Positions 1 to 15,681 of a stretch of 64,000 nt of DNA are shown piece after piece. Position numbers and translations under genes: made by a program. Source of the DNA: Quercus robur (taxonomy: Eukaryota; Streptophyta; Magnoliopsida; Fagales; Fagaceae). Below the pieces are notes generated by a model. The model worked only from the letters and a program-made list of their open reading frames with translations, was not told where the DNA came from and ran no database searches. How positions within the stretch are numbered: position 1 is the first letter of the stretch; each line of letters opens with the position of its first letter. The stretch is taken from NCBI RefSeq assembly GCF_932294415.1, contig NC_065538.1, positions 11,538,330 to 11,602,329 of the forward strand. Reading direction: 5' to 3'.

Positions 1-258
1 GAAGAAGAAGAAGGTGCAACTCCAGTTTCAATCTCCGCTGCTAAAACTGCTCCTATTGCTGAAAAAACCTTACACTCACCATCAATCACAAAACCTGTGA
101 AGTTGCGGGAGCCAATTCTAGAGGATCAGCAGCGCGAACTTTTTAAGTGGATGTTGGAAGAGAAAAGGAAGATCAAACCAAAAGATCCTGAAGAAAAGAA
201 GCACATTGATGAAGAGAGCCATTCTCAAACAGTTTATCTGAGCGAAACATATCCCTAG
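1..258 (+). pseudogene. C-terminal remnant of a conserved plant protein, frameshifted near its end
   Basis: An open frame enters from the window edge and ends at TAG 256-258 (85 codons visible). It starts with a Glu run, then a Ser/Ala/Pro stretch, then a charged segment containing LFKWMLEEKRKIKPKDPEEK. After codon 72 the sequence turns into SHSQTVYLSETYP, which looks out of place. From base 218 another frame reads AILKQFI, then TGA (239-241), then AKHIPSI, then TAA (263-265). That continues the charged helix more naturally and matches how I remember this small plant protein family ending. A two-base loss near 215-218 plus an Arg-to-stop change explains both facts. I cannot name the protein with certainty. 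The N-terminus lies outside the window, so whether this is a dead gene or a fragment is open. Confidence 0.5.
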
Positions 259-1911
259 TATCTAATTATTTAACACTTGTTCTCAAATTTAGAGATTACT
301 AACATAAATATTTTCTTTCTTTTTACATGAAGTTTAGTTTATCCTTATGTCAAATCTCTTCGAAGTTCTTTAAATCATTTTTGTTCAATGCAAAGGATAA
401 TGTTGATATTAGTCAGTAAAAGATTGCACCAAGTCGCAACTGGATACATCTGCTCTGCTAATTGAAGAGCAGATGACTCCTTTCTGTTTTTCATGTAACA
501 AATATTGCATCATCTGATATTCTGTTTTAGGTGAGGACTCAAGGGGATCATATTCATAGAGGGTAGGGTCACAACTTAGCCCAAATCACTCAGATTGATG
601 GCTAAGCCATCAGCCCTCAACTAAAAGATAACAACTGAAAATGATAATAACAAATAGCTCTCTGCTTCATTGTTTTCAATGACCTTAGGATACAATTGCT
701 GACAATTACCTTTATCAAATGGCCCAGCTAAGCCCACAATAGTTACCACTATTAAGTTTATGTTGGTGGGCTGGACTGGGATTAATTTACTATCCTCTTT
801 CAAACCAGCTCTTGCACTGTACCACTCACATCGACGAGATCTAAAAGCCTTTGGGATTAATTTACTATCTTCCTTCAAACCAGCTCTTGCACTGTACCAC
901 TCACATCGACGAGATCTAAAAGCCTTTTGAATCCTAGCTTAAAGTAAAATACTAAAATGATGTAATATTAATAGCAGAGGTTATTTTTTTTGTTCAAGAG
1001 ATTCAAAGCCATTCATTATCCAAAATTCGACTATGCATATTTAATTAATGAATATTAATAATTAAAAATCAAATTAAAGAATTTTTAATTTAATTAGAAT
1101 TTTTTTTAATATTGGATTGCTTTAACCCACGAGAGTCAAGATTATTAGCTCTAAACTAATTAATTTAATCTTACATGATTTAATTACTCAAAAAAAAAAA
1201 AAAAAAAAGAAGAAAAAAGATAAAAAGATAGTTTTTTTTTTTTATTCTCTTTCAATAAGCTAAAAAAAAAAAAAAATCTTTTGAAAGAAATTTTTTAAAA
1301 TTTTGAGTTTTCACATATGTATTTTAAGAAAAGTTAGAATTAGTTTTAAATTTTGCTTTTTTTTTTTTTTTTTTTTCCTTTCAATATCTGTTATAAAATT
1401 CAACCTAAATATTTTCTTTTTGTGTAATAGTTACTAATTTATGCTATTAATATCTGTTTGTCAAAACCATTTATTTTATTATCCTTTTTTATTTCTTTAA
1501 AAATATGAAATATTAACTTTGATGTTTAGTAATTTTAAAATTTCTTATGCCACGTGAGTACACAAATTTTGTGAAAAGTAAATATTTATGAATACAAATC
1601 CTCTACACAATTTTTTGTATATCATTCTATATTCCACTAATCACTATTTGTTATGTTTTAATTTCACTTTCCTTATAAAATAACTGAAGTTTAAAATGAA
1701 AAGCAATCATACAATTTGCATTCAATATTTATCCATGTTGGTTTCTGTCCACTTTATAACCAAACTAAGAGCATCATTGTATAAATAAAACGTTTAAAAT
1801 TATTTTTGAAAAAAAAAAAAAAACATAAATGAGGAATAAAACAATAACAATGACAAAATTTTAGTCAAAATTACACATACAACTTTTAGCTATGGGAAGA
1901 CTTTTGCTCTA
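259..1911. other. AT-rich intergenic stretch without a gene
   Basis: It starts with what may be the 3' flank of the preceding remnant. It then holds the 75-bp tandem duplication at 778-927, several long A or T runs (for example 1190-1208 and 1359-1376) and no coding signal that I can support on either strand. Confidence 0.6.
778..927. repeat. 75-bp tandem duplication
   Basis: Two adjacent 75-bp copies (778-852 and 853-927) both begin GGGATTAATTTACTATC and end AGATCTAAAAGCCTTT. They differ only in a short pyrimidine stretch near base 17 of the unit. The near identity points to a recent local duplication; nothing suggests it is coding. Confidence 0.9.
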
Positions 1912-2113
1912 ATGATGAGGATAAATTTTTGTATGAGCTGGGCGTATAAATTGTTTGTCACTTCACTTGTGACTCGCCGCCTTACAAACACAGTCACAAA
2001 ATTCACTCTCTTACTTCCACTGTTGCGTATAGGTACCTTTCTGGCTTCCGCCCCTCCGGTCGCCGGGGCGGCGGCGGCGGCGGCGGCAGCTGGGTTTCAC
2101 AACAACAGCAGCC

Positions 2114-2495
2114 ATGAACTCTGAGACTGCCATTTTAGAGAAGAAACCTCTAGATGATGCTAAGAAGAAATTCAAGAGGCGTCCTCTTTATTCATCGATG
2201 AAAAAGCAGCTCGATGATGATTCTAGTTCTGAAGATGAAAGGACTGACGATGCTAACTTGCCATCACGAAATGTTGCAAGTTCTGTCCAAAGGCACTCTG
2301 CTACTGCTAGTGGCGGCCCAAAGCCAAAGGCAGAATGAGAGTTATAGTGGATCATCAAAAAAGAAAAGAAAACCTGAAGATCTACTCTGCACTGTGTCTA
2401 AAGAGGTAGAACTAGATGTTGATACAGTTGATAATGCCAAGGAGATTGAGGAGGCTAACAATTTTAATGAAGCTGATCTTGCAATTGCTAATTAG
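2114..2495 (+). pseudogene. Broken N-terminal exon of an unidentified charged, nuclear-type protein
   Basis: An ATG at 2114 follows a GC-rich leader with a GCG microsatellite (2067-2089), which is unusual in this AT-rich region and looks like a real 5' UTR. The first frame gives a Lys/Arg-rich then Asp/Ser/Glu-rich protein of 74 residues, stopping at TGA 2336-2338. The next frame takes over with SSKKKRKPEDLL (a basic, NLS-like cluster) and an acidic stretch up to TAG 2493-2495. The change of frame without a clear intron suggests a frameshift near 2310-2335. I do not recognise the protein. It does not resemble the N-terminus I expect for the RH20-type helicase that follows, so it may be a separate gene relic or part of a chimera. 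Confidence 0.4.
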
Positions 2496-2858
2496 TAATT
2501 ACTCTATACGGACATTCATTACAAACTGGAAGTAGCAGTGTTGGTATGTTAATTCTAGTTATACATTATGATTCACACATATTTCTTTATCTGATGTTGA
2601 GAATTTTTGCTTCGTATGATTTATGTAAAGAATATATGTGTAAATTCATTTCTTTAAAATGATTTCGCAATAGTTCTCAAGGTTTATAAATTTTAGAAAT
2701 CTTCTTTCATAGTCGTAGAGATTTTTACCACTGGGGGTTGGAATTCTAATGATTTTAACTGACAATGTAATAGTATTGCAAATCCTGCATATCTAGTAGT
2801 GGGTCATTGACTTATCCTCAACTTGCAAGTTATTTTTTTCTTTTTTCGACATTGGTGA

Positions 2859-7300
<4,442 letters not shown>

Positions 7301-9012
7301 CTTTTGAAGGTAAACCGGTTCTTACCTTGTATTTTGGAGGGAAACATTTAACATGTATCATTAGACTATAGGAGTGTACATGTAAAAGTCTTTTTTCATT
7401 TATGTTGAATTTTTTTGTTCAACTACGTGGAGGACTAACTGTAGTTAGTGTTGGACCATGTAAGATAAAACATTTGTTTATATCATTAAAGGTTTTGAGG
7501 AAGAAATAAACAATTGTATTTTCATTTTGCTTTGCCCAAAAGTGGTGAAAGTATGCACACAAGAAAGTCTAATTTAACACTCAGTATCTCATTAGGTTGA
7601 TATCAAAGCAACCCTGGTTTGGATAATTGGAAAGTTGCGAAAAAGGTTGAGATACTTACAAGTAACCAATGATTACAGGTTGACTTACATGCATATTAAT
7701 CAGTTGGAGGTGATTGGTTACCCAAATTCCAATTTTACCGGATGTGTAGACAAGAAAGTCTACTACAACATATAATTTCCTTTTTATTTTTTGGAGGTGA
7801 TATATCTTAGAGAATTACTATATACAATCGTTGCTTCATCTACCGTGGAGGCTATTGAATACTAAGCTAAAACACATGCATTATTTATGATTAAAATCTT
7901 TTTATCACAAATCTCAAGATTTTCAATTCTATATCAAGACCTTTAAAAATTCTGGCACAATTTATTTGATTGCAATTTTCTTCTCTAAGAATAATAAAAA
8001 TGGAAGCCAAAGTAAGCATATTGACATAAAGTACACTAGTGTTAGAGAGAATGTTAAGAAACAAAAGGTGTCCATGAGCTCTTGATTATGGACCCCAAAA
8101 GGTCATAACTAAAGGTTTGTTGGCTGAACTATATAAAGATCACGTGGAACATGTGGGACTTGTTAGCTTATAATTTGATGTTTTGTTTCACAACACTTTC
8201 ATAATAAATCATAGGTGATAATTTACTAACTTTTTATTGGTTTTGACTTGAACATATCATTGAAATTACTTTGTTATTCACCAATAACTACTAGTAACAA
8301 CTTGTCACTTAAGATTTGTTGTGAAAATGTTGTGAACATAATATTTCTTTTTACATTTAGGCCTTTATTTGGTTATTTATAGAGAATAAGGCAAAATGTT
8401 TTTTTGTGCACATAAAGCATAAATATAAAGAGAGTTTTATTTGTGGTGGATATATGAAGGGGGACTTGAATGGCTAATAGGTAGTCTATTCATAAAAAAA
8501 TTGATGGCTTATAAAGTACTCGCATAGTACCATACATTGTATTACATGGAAGACAATAGTGGTTATGATTAAGAGTTTTACCGCTATGCTTTATGTATTG
8601 GATTGTTTATTAAAGTGGGAGAATTTCACAACTAGATGATAAAGGTAATATCCTAAGTATATTACAATGATCATCACTCATCAAGTTAATTAAATGCCAT
8701 GTGGGCCAAGTAACAGAATGTTAGGAGACTTATTGTGGTCCTCATACAAGTTACTCTAATTGATTAATTACAATATGCTTAGATTTATTTTAGAGTGATA
8801 GATAAAGAACTTCTTTTAGGAGTATATTTGTTAACATCACTTCAAATGTCATTAGTGAAATAATGAATTCAATTGATATTGTTAATTATTATTAATTTAA
8901 AATATAAATAATTTATTTATGTTATTAAATAAGTATAAATTTAATTGCTTATTACGTCACAAATTTGACCATTGATTAAATCCGATCAACTGAAAAAAAA
9001 TGAGAAACCATT
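7301..9012. other. 3' flank of the helicase relic and AT-rich intergenic DNA
   Basis: Roughly 7301-7560 is the helicase 3' UTR and flank, which is recognisable again at 39150-39430. Beyond that I see AT-rich sequence and one MITE (8184-8338), and no coding signal. Confidence 0.55.
8184..8338. mobile_element. MITE with TTCACAACA-type inverted ends, copy 1
   Basis: The ends are inverted: left TTCACAACACTTTCATAATA, right about ATTTGTTGTGAAAATGTTGTGAA. The middle reads TTATTGGTTTTGACTTGAA and CACCAATAACTAC, also partly inverted. Closely similar sequences lie at 46989-47146 and 62051-62196, so this is a small repeated family in the window. No coding capacity. Superfamily not determined. Confidence 0.65.
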
Positions 9013-9021
9013 TTCTTGTTT

Positions 9022-10121
9022 GGGCAAATTACAATTTACCTACCAGTAGATTGCTTGAAATTTAAGTTACTTATCTGTGATTTAAAAGTTGGCACTTTGC
9101 CTACCCGAGGTTCACTTCATTAGACTTCCATTACCCACCTCTGTATTTTTACAGTTAAAAACACAAAAAACATAACAAAAACATAAAAATCAAAATCTAA
9201 AAGTATATTTCTTAAAATGGTGAAGCTTTGGCTTAAGAATATTTTTCCTCTCGATAAGAACATTCTTAAGCCTATCAATCTGAGTAAAACTCTCAAGGGG
9301 ATATTCATCAATGAATGTCTAAATTTTGCATGTCTTGACTTATGGATGTTGTGCAAATCACAAATGTTAGCCACTTACAAACTAATTTTTAGGCATATTT
9401 TGATATGATAAACTTATTTTGGACTACACAAAACCAAATTATTATATTTTGGGAGAGAGGCCATGGGGAGATTAAGGCTTTGGGCCATCTAATCCAACTG
9501 GTTCATCTCCAACTCTACTATTGTGCTTGAATGGAGTTCATTTTGGGTATTATCAAGAGTTGATGAAGATGAGATAGAAGCGGTAGATGCAATGATTTTT
9601 AATTTCATCATAATTTTAGTATTACTTCAAATTTTTATGAAATAATGAATTTTTAAATTTTGGATGTAGAAGTCAGAAATGTACTTATTTTTTAAGTTGC
9701 TGGTGTGATGTACTCCATGTAAGACTCCACTTTGTATATTGTACTCCTTTGGCATTTTCGTACTTTCAAGAGGATTTCTATGTTTATCTTGTTGTGAATT
9801 ACAAATAAGTGATTTGCAGTCAAGACATGCAAAATTCAAACATTCATTGATGATTATCCCTTCAGAGTTTTGTTTAAATTGATAGGTTTGAGAATGTACT
9901 TATGAAGATGAAAAATGTTCTTAAGCCAAAACTTCACCATTTTAACAAATATACTTTTAAATCTTGATTTTTTTTAATGTATTTTTAATGCTAAAAGTAC
10001 AAAGATGGGTAACGAAAGTCTAACGGAGTGAATTTCAAGTGGGCAAAGTGCCAACTTTTAAATCATAGGTAAGCAACTTAAATTTCGGTCAAACTACAGG
10101 TGGGTAAGTTGTAATTTGTCA
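9022..10121. mobile_element. Long-terminal-inverted-repeat element, MULE-like and non-autonomous
   Basis: The two arms (about 9022-9390 and 9790-10121) are reverse complements over about 330-370 bp. For example, GGGCAAATTACAATTTACC on the left answers GGTAAGTTGTAATTTGTC on the right, and GGCTTAAGAATATTTTT answers AAAAATGTTCTTAAGCC. The flanks TTCTTGTTT (9013-9021) and TTTTTGTTT (10122-10130) match at 8 of 9 bases, the target duplication size of Mutator-like elements. The unpaired centre is about 400 bp and I see no transposase. The arms differ by point changes and small gaps, so the element is not recent. Confidence 0.75.
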
Positions 10122-10130
10122 TTTTTGTTT

Positions 10131-11588
10131 CTTATATTCTCTGTTTGATCTGATTTTTAAAACCTTTCTAAGGGAATAAATGAAATTGGAGTAAAATCAA
10201 TGAGCATAATTTTTTTTTTTTGAGGAAAAAAATCAATGAGCATAATAAAAACATTATGAAGGTGAAATTTTTTTTTATCAATATTAATTTTTAGGTGTAT
10301 TAAAAATTTATTGATGTGTTAACAAGGATGCCAATATTAATGGTTTACTTTAGTCCACCACAACCTACAAGGAAGGCACACTATTTTAAAATTTATTATT
10401 TTGTGTAACGCTTGTTTGCAAATATACTTCTTACATGCCAATAGATTTACGAAATGTTGTGGGTTTCAGTTAGTTCAACTGATAAAGTTTCTTATAGTTG
10501 AATAAAAGAACAGAGATTCAATTCACGCATAGAATAAAAATCAATTGATGTCTTGGTCTGATTATAAAGAGCGCAATCATTAGAAGTGGACACCATATAT
10601 TGATATTCTACCAAAAAAAAGAAATGTTTGATGTAATGCCACCTCTCATCAAGGTCAAAGGAATAAGGAATTTGCTTCTTGCAATGAAAAAAAAAGAAAA
10701 AAAAAAAAAGCTTTAATTCTTCTTAAAAGTGACACACGTGCTTTAAACGTGAGAGGCGGCCAAAATTATTGCGGCGCCAATCAATACAAAAGAAATCAAG
10801 CAACTGATTGCTTGAATTCAAGAATATTGTGGAGCCCAAGTGCCGAACAAAACAAAGAAGTAAATTGTTTGGAAGGAGGCAAGCTGATCACGGTTGTTGG
10901 CTTGTTGCCATGCATCCAAAAAATTGGTTGGAATGTCAACTAAAAGGTAAAGAACAAATACAAGCATTTCAATTTTTTTCGTGTAACAGGAGGAGAATAT
11001 CTTTGATTTTTATTTTCGTGTATTTTTCAAATGAAAGATATTTAAATTAAAATTTTTTTTTTCAAAAAATATTATTTTGTATTAATTTTCATATTTTTTT
11101 TTAAAAAAAAATGCAAACTATGTTATTTTGGAGGTTACTAACGATGCAATTCTAATGGAGACTAACAGGAGGCATGAATTAAATAAACTTGAAAGTTAAA
11201 AAATTTTATTAAATAAAAATAAAGTTAGAGGAAATGAACTTTAATCAAAGTTAGAGAGTCAATATGTAATTTAGTCAAATATTAAATATTGACAAGTAAA
11301 AAGAATGGGAGAGATGGGGAAATTGGAATTTGAGTTGTAAACACTAAATTGTAATAGATTTTTTTTCACAAAATATGTAGAGACAGCTCAAAACTTTTCA
11401 TTGTTCATTTCAAATTCCTAAACTTTAGGATTTTAATCTTAAGACTTCGCTATAAAATTGCCCCTACTCAAAGTCACATATTCTATATTTTTGAAAAAGT
11501 GGAGTCACTTGAATAGCATGTTTACCGCATCAAAATAATACTACAAAATCAACATACCAAACATATTATCTTTTAACAAGTTGACTAA
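10131..11588. other. AT-rich intergenic stretch with a SINE
   Basis: Apart from the SINE at 10459-10620, this holds long T and A runs (10210-10221, 10688-10710, 11052-11062) and short accidental frames. I see no gene. Confidence 0.5.
10459..10620 (+). mobile_element. SINE, tRNA-type, with target site duplication
   Basis: The 162-bp element is flanked by the perfect 8-bp repeat GAAATGTT (10451-10458 and 10621-10628) and ends in an A run at 10613-10620. Inside, TTAGTTCAACTGATAAAG resembles a polymerase III A box and AGATTCAATTCACGC a B box, at the spacing usual for tRNA-derived SINEs. The 3' half (GGTCTGATTATAAAGAGCGC, GAAGTGGACACCATA) recurs, degraded, at 59161-59256. Non-coding; it depends on LINE machinery for movement. 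Confidence 0.8.
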
Positions 11589-11873
11589 GGGTGTGTTTGG
11601 ATAGAACTTATTTTGCTGAAATTGAAAACTGAAAACTGAAAACACTGTAGCAAAATAATTTTTAAACGTGTGAATAGTATTGTGGGACCCATTTTTAGTG
11701 AAAAAGTTGATAAAAAGTGAAGTTTGTGGGACCGTGAACAGTGCATAAATACACTGTTCACCGGAGAATGGGTCAACCATTGCGGCTGAAAAGGCAAAAA
11801 AAAAAAAAAAAAAAAAAGAAAGGAAGGAGGAAACGCAGACGCAGCAAATAAAAGTGCTATCCAAACTAGCACT
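11589..11873. mobile_element. MITE of the GTGTTTGGATAG family, copy a
   Basis: Starts GGTGTGTTTGGATAG and ends CTATCCAAACTAGCAC, an inverted pair. Flanks are ACTAAG on the left and ACTAAA on the right. The body has repeated GAAAACTGAAAAC, CACTGTAGCAAAATAATTTT and several (G)TGAACAGT words. A very similar body lies at 15222-15530. Non-autonomous, probably hAT-related, and without coding potential; frames across it are accidental. Confidence 0.7.
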
Positions 11874-13277
11874 AAATGTAAGCAATGTTTTAAATAGTAT
11901 TTTTTACCCTTGCTCTTTGGTCCTGCAATAAAAGACAATGGCCGTAGAAATTTGACAAATAGAGGCGTGGTCATGAGAATGTTGGCACCCAGAAACAGGC
12001 CACTTGGAATCTATTTCTCTATAATCACTGCAATGGCCGATTGGTCATAGAAGCAGACCTCATGGGGTGTGCTATGGAATATAGATGCTCGGCATTTTCA
12101 ATCTGGCTTTTATCCTTACGAACAAAGATGGAGTCAGGACTTGAAGTCAGGACGGAGTAAATTCCAAATTTTGAAACGTTAGGATATAAAATTCAAACAC
12201 TCTCAAACTTTAGAGTTGTAATTTGCAATTTACCCTTTATTTTTTTAACATTTTAAGTATATGGCAATCATCATTGAAATTGGCAATTTTATACCATATT
12301 GATCAATACAGGTTGGCAATTTTCATATTGGTCACTAAGCTGGGAACGATTATGCCCCTACTACATTTTAGATTCAGTTCTTCTAGGATGACATCATTTG
12401 CCACAATAGTTACCGCATCTGGATGATATATGCAATTTTAATAGGTGAACTGTCACTTTCAAATAGGCTTAATACATTTTTTCCATAACTCACAATTGCA
12501 CATATATTGTGACAAAAATTATGGTACAAACGTGTTTCCACGTACTTTCTCTTTCAATTTAAATGCCAGCCATTTCAACTACAATTATTCTAGCAAAGTT
12601 TCACCTCTTTTTCTTCTTCTCTCTCTCTTCTCCGTCAATTGCGTTTCCGGACTCCACACATATGAACTTTCCTTGTTCTTTCTGTTTAGTTCTTTGTCAA
12701 ATTAATGGTTGGTTGGTGTGTGTGAATGTATATGATCTTTTCATCCTTCTTGTTTCCATCACGTTATGTGTAATATTTATTTATTTATTTAGTGCTATAT
12801 ACGTTGATGGATCAGGCCACATGTAATTGGCTGGCATATTAGTCTGGGACATGTGTGCATGTTTTATTTATTATTTGCTGAATGTAAAAAGGAGGGTCTC
12901 CGGTGTAAGCTTATCAACCCCACGTCATGTGACAGTAATGAGTAATACCACGGGCCTTACTGGGGCAATCGCTTGAACCGCTTATCTCTAGGAGTTGGGA
13001 ACATTCTGGCCTTAGACATTTTGGGGCCTAAGGTGAGAACTAAAATAGGGCATTTTTTTAAAATATTTATTTATTATAATATATTTCATTTAAAATCTAA
13101 TTTTCTTTCCTTTTGAAATGCAAATTGACTAATTAAAATTTTGTATTCAAGTTCTTCTAACATCTCATTTTCAATCGATAATATAGCTAATTGGCTAATC
13201 CACTCTAAATGAACCTCTTTCTACTAATAAATCTCTAAATTTTGTGTCAATATTTTTCCAATTACCTAGATCATAAA
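11874..13277. other. Intergenic stretch without a gene
   Basis: AT-rich DNA. Around 12205-12240, AACTTTAGAGTTGTAATTTG followed by CAATTTACCC resembles one end of the MULE-like inverted repeat at 9022, but I could not find a partner. No coding region is supported. Confidence 0.45.
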
Positions 13278-13975
13278 TGTAAGGACTCAATTTGTAACGA
13301 CCTCAAAATGATATTGGGTTCTCACGTTAAGGGCCCAAACAATATAATTTGTAGAGCGTGATCTTGAAAGGCTAGGCATTGGACACCGGACGGTGGTTAG
13401 TCATAGTACTCATACAGAAATAAACTATGTTTGCTCGAGAAGTCTTTCTCCTCGGTGTGGTCTGGGAGGCTCTGGTTCTTGGCCTTCTTTCCCCCCCTTT
13501 TTTGGCGCATAAGCCTTTATATTATATAGCCCTTCTCGGTTGATCCTGACCCTCTATCTGTTGATCAGGTAGGTACCTATTCAAGTATCTGTCCCATCAG
13601 CCGCCTCACCCCACTCTCTATTAGTTGCAATAATCGAAACCACACTGTTTAGGAGTCTTTTCCCATTAATATGGATAGGACGTTTGTGGGCGCATTCAAT
13701 GCGGAGGTGACGTCTTTATCTCGAACCACCCCCACTTCGTACCCCCATGTGAGTCCCATTCTACTCGCCTCTTTTTCTGGGGGCGCTTTGGAGGTTGCCT
13801 TTGATGACATGTCGCTCTTCCCTTTGAAGTCTTGGGAGCCGAGGACAGGGTCATCCTCGGCTGCATCTCTAGGCTATTTGGTCTTTCACCACTTGTCCTC
13901 GGCAACTACTCTTCTCGACACGGGCCCTGAGTCCTAATGGAAAGTGGGCCGGGTCATAAGTTCTCTGGCCCCACA
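13278..13975. mobile_element. Solo LTR
   Basis: A 698-bp segment starts TGTAAGGACTCAATTTGTAA and ends CTGGCCCCACA (TG..CA termini). It is bracketed by the perfect 5-bp repeat ATAAA (13273-13277 and 13976-13980). Base composition is clearly more GC-rich than its surroundings, and TATATTATATAG at 13519-13530 could be a promoter. No internal retrotransposon sequence follows, so this is what remains after LTR-LTR recombination. It is not the same family as the 16302-27886 element; the lineage is undetermined, Ty3/gypsy being most likely. Confidence 0.8.
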
Positions 13976-13980
13976 ATAAA

Positions 13981-15221
13981 TATTTGTAGGAATGTATTTT
14001 GACATGTTATTATTATTTTTATTTTCTTCTAATTGAACATCATTATGGTGAACTTGTTAATTTGTGCCATCCGATCGATTGAGCTTGATCGATCGAACCC
14101 TTCTAATCGATTGAGCTTGATTGATCGAACCCTTCCGATCGATCGAGCCTAATCGATCGAACCAGTCTGATTTTGACTTTTTGAACCTGCAGCTTGTATG
14201 TTCTTTGAATTTTGACTTGCAACACTTTGAGCATTGTCTAATATGGCTTCATAGACTCTAAGATCTATATCGAGAAAAGTTTATGATCATGGTTTGCCAA
14301 TTGTTCTAAACTTTTAAAACCTAATAATATCAATGCGGATTAGGATCCCATACAATACCTAGGGTATTGCATGGGCTCATTCGTCTCACACATGATTTTA
14401 ATTTCTTTAATTTGTAATTTTATAATTTGTAATATTTTATTATTATTTAAAGATTGAGATTGAAATTAAAAAAAAAAAAAAAAAAAAAATTCTCAATCTC
14501 AACAATAATTGAGAGCAATTGCACATGGTAAAATACCCCTTAACTTGATCGGTGTGAATGCTGTCATCAATAAAGAAGCTGGTGTTCAGTGGAGGTTGAC
14601 AAACTTCGTTTCCGACATTCAAGATTTAATTTAGAATCAAAGCAATGTGAACTTAATAAATGTTTTATTGGGTTTGGCCGGCCGCCCCTAATTTTTGTAA
14701 AGTCAATTCATTAGGATTGCCTAGGTCTTGCTTGACAAGAAAGATTCCTTCTCTATTGCATGGAATGTTTTGCTGTTTTGTTTCTCTCTTTTCCAGTGAT
14801 AAAAGTTTTTGTTTCAATTAAAAAGAAAAAAAAGAAAAAACCCAAACCCGAAAAGCTTTATGCATTTAATTAATGAGAAATATTAGTAGAGTAATACTAT
14901 AATCACAAACTATTTTACAACATTTTTACAAATTGTTGTTGTGGGTAACTTCTTATTGGCTTTCATCTAGACCTACCATAAACATTACTTTTTTCATTTA
15001 CTTACCTGTCGCCATATCTACAGTTGATAAAATTTTGGATCTTTAGCATTACTCATTCCGGTAAGAATGCAGGTAAATAAACACTATGCTTTAATAAATG
15101 CTTTATTTATTAGATTCAAGAATTATTATTATTATTTGTTTTTTTGGTTTGTGGAACTCATTATTTTATTTTTCCAGTTTTTGTCTTCATTTGACGTAGA
15201 GGAGAGTAAACATGAGATTGT
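13981..15221. other. Upstream DNA of RLP gene 1 with short repeats
   Basis: Contains the 32-bp GATC-rich array (14071-14166). Contains a hairpin formed by TTGAGATTGA and TCTCAATCTCAA around an A run (about 14451-14506). From about 15197 it is homologous to 57794 and onward, i.e. to a second copy of the RLP upstream region. No gene seen. Confidence 0.5.
14071..14166. repeat. Three tandem 32-bp units rich in GATCGAT/ATCGATTGA
   Basis: Units start at 14071, 14103 and 14135 and share the pattern YYRATCGATYGAGCYTRATY followed by GATCGAACC. Each unit is itself partly palindromic because it is built of ATCGAT and GATCGA words. Confidence 0.85.
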
Positions 15222-15530
15222 GGGTCCGTTTGGATTGAGCTTATTGTTGCTGAAACTGAAAACTGAAAACTGAAAACTGAAAACACTGTAGCAAAATAAT
15301 TTTTAAACGTGTGAAAAGTACCGTGGGATCCATTTTTAATATTTTTAATGCGTGAACAGTGCTGCTACAGTACGTGAACAGTATTGATACGGTGCATGAA
15401 CAATAATTTTTGTCTCTGCACACTAAATTTACTGTTCATGCGCTGAAAAAAAAAAAAAAAAAAAAAAAAAAAGGACGGAAACGTGAAATGAAAACGTGAA
15501 CGTTGGTTTCAGCTGAAACCAAACGCTCAC
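15222..15530. mobile_element. MITE of the GTTTGGA family, copy b, in the RLP gene 1 promoter
   Basis: Starts GGGTCCGTTTGGATTGAGC and ends ACCAAACGCTCAC. The body with repeated GAAAACTGAAAAC, CACTGTAGCAAAATAATTTT and TGAACAGT matches copy a at 11589-11873. The related upstream region at 57794 onward runs on without it, which marks this as an insertion. It ends 151 bp before the RLP 1 start codon. Confidence 0.7.
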
Positions 15531-15681
15531 TATGTTTCTATGATTTTAGTTGACACCTTTTAGGTGACAATTTTGACTTTAACTTTTAGAAATAAAAGGA
15601 TCAAAATGTAAGTTAAATAAACCTCAAGGAGCGTTATATAATTTTCTCTAAACTTTTCTATATAAGAAGACTTAGCTAGAA
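15531..15681 (+). promoter_or_regulatory. Proximal promoter of RLP gene 1
   Basis: The block from GTTGACACCTTTTAGGTGAC to the start codon is shared with 57870-58004. TATATAA lies at 15659-15665. In RLP gene 2 the equivalent TATATAAA (59800-59807) is 69 bp before the ATG. Here only 23 bp separate them, because about 45 bp of leader are missing. A transcript started the usual 30 bp or so below the TATA box would begin near or after the ATG at 15682. Confidence 0.55.

Noticed and set aside
1912-2124. A 70-codon frame with an alanine run
   Set aside because: The alanines come from the GCG microsatellite in the leader of the next exon; no family resemblance.
11541-11974. Minus-strand frames of 114 and 129 codons rich in Phe
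   Set aside because: They are translations of a MITE and its A run, not a gene.
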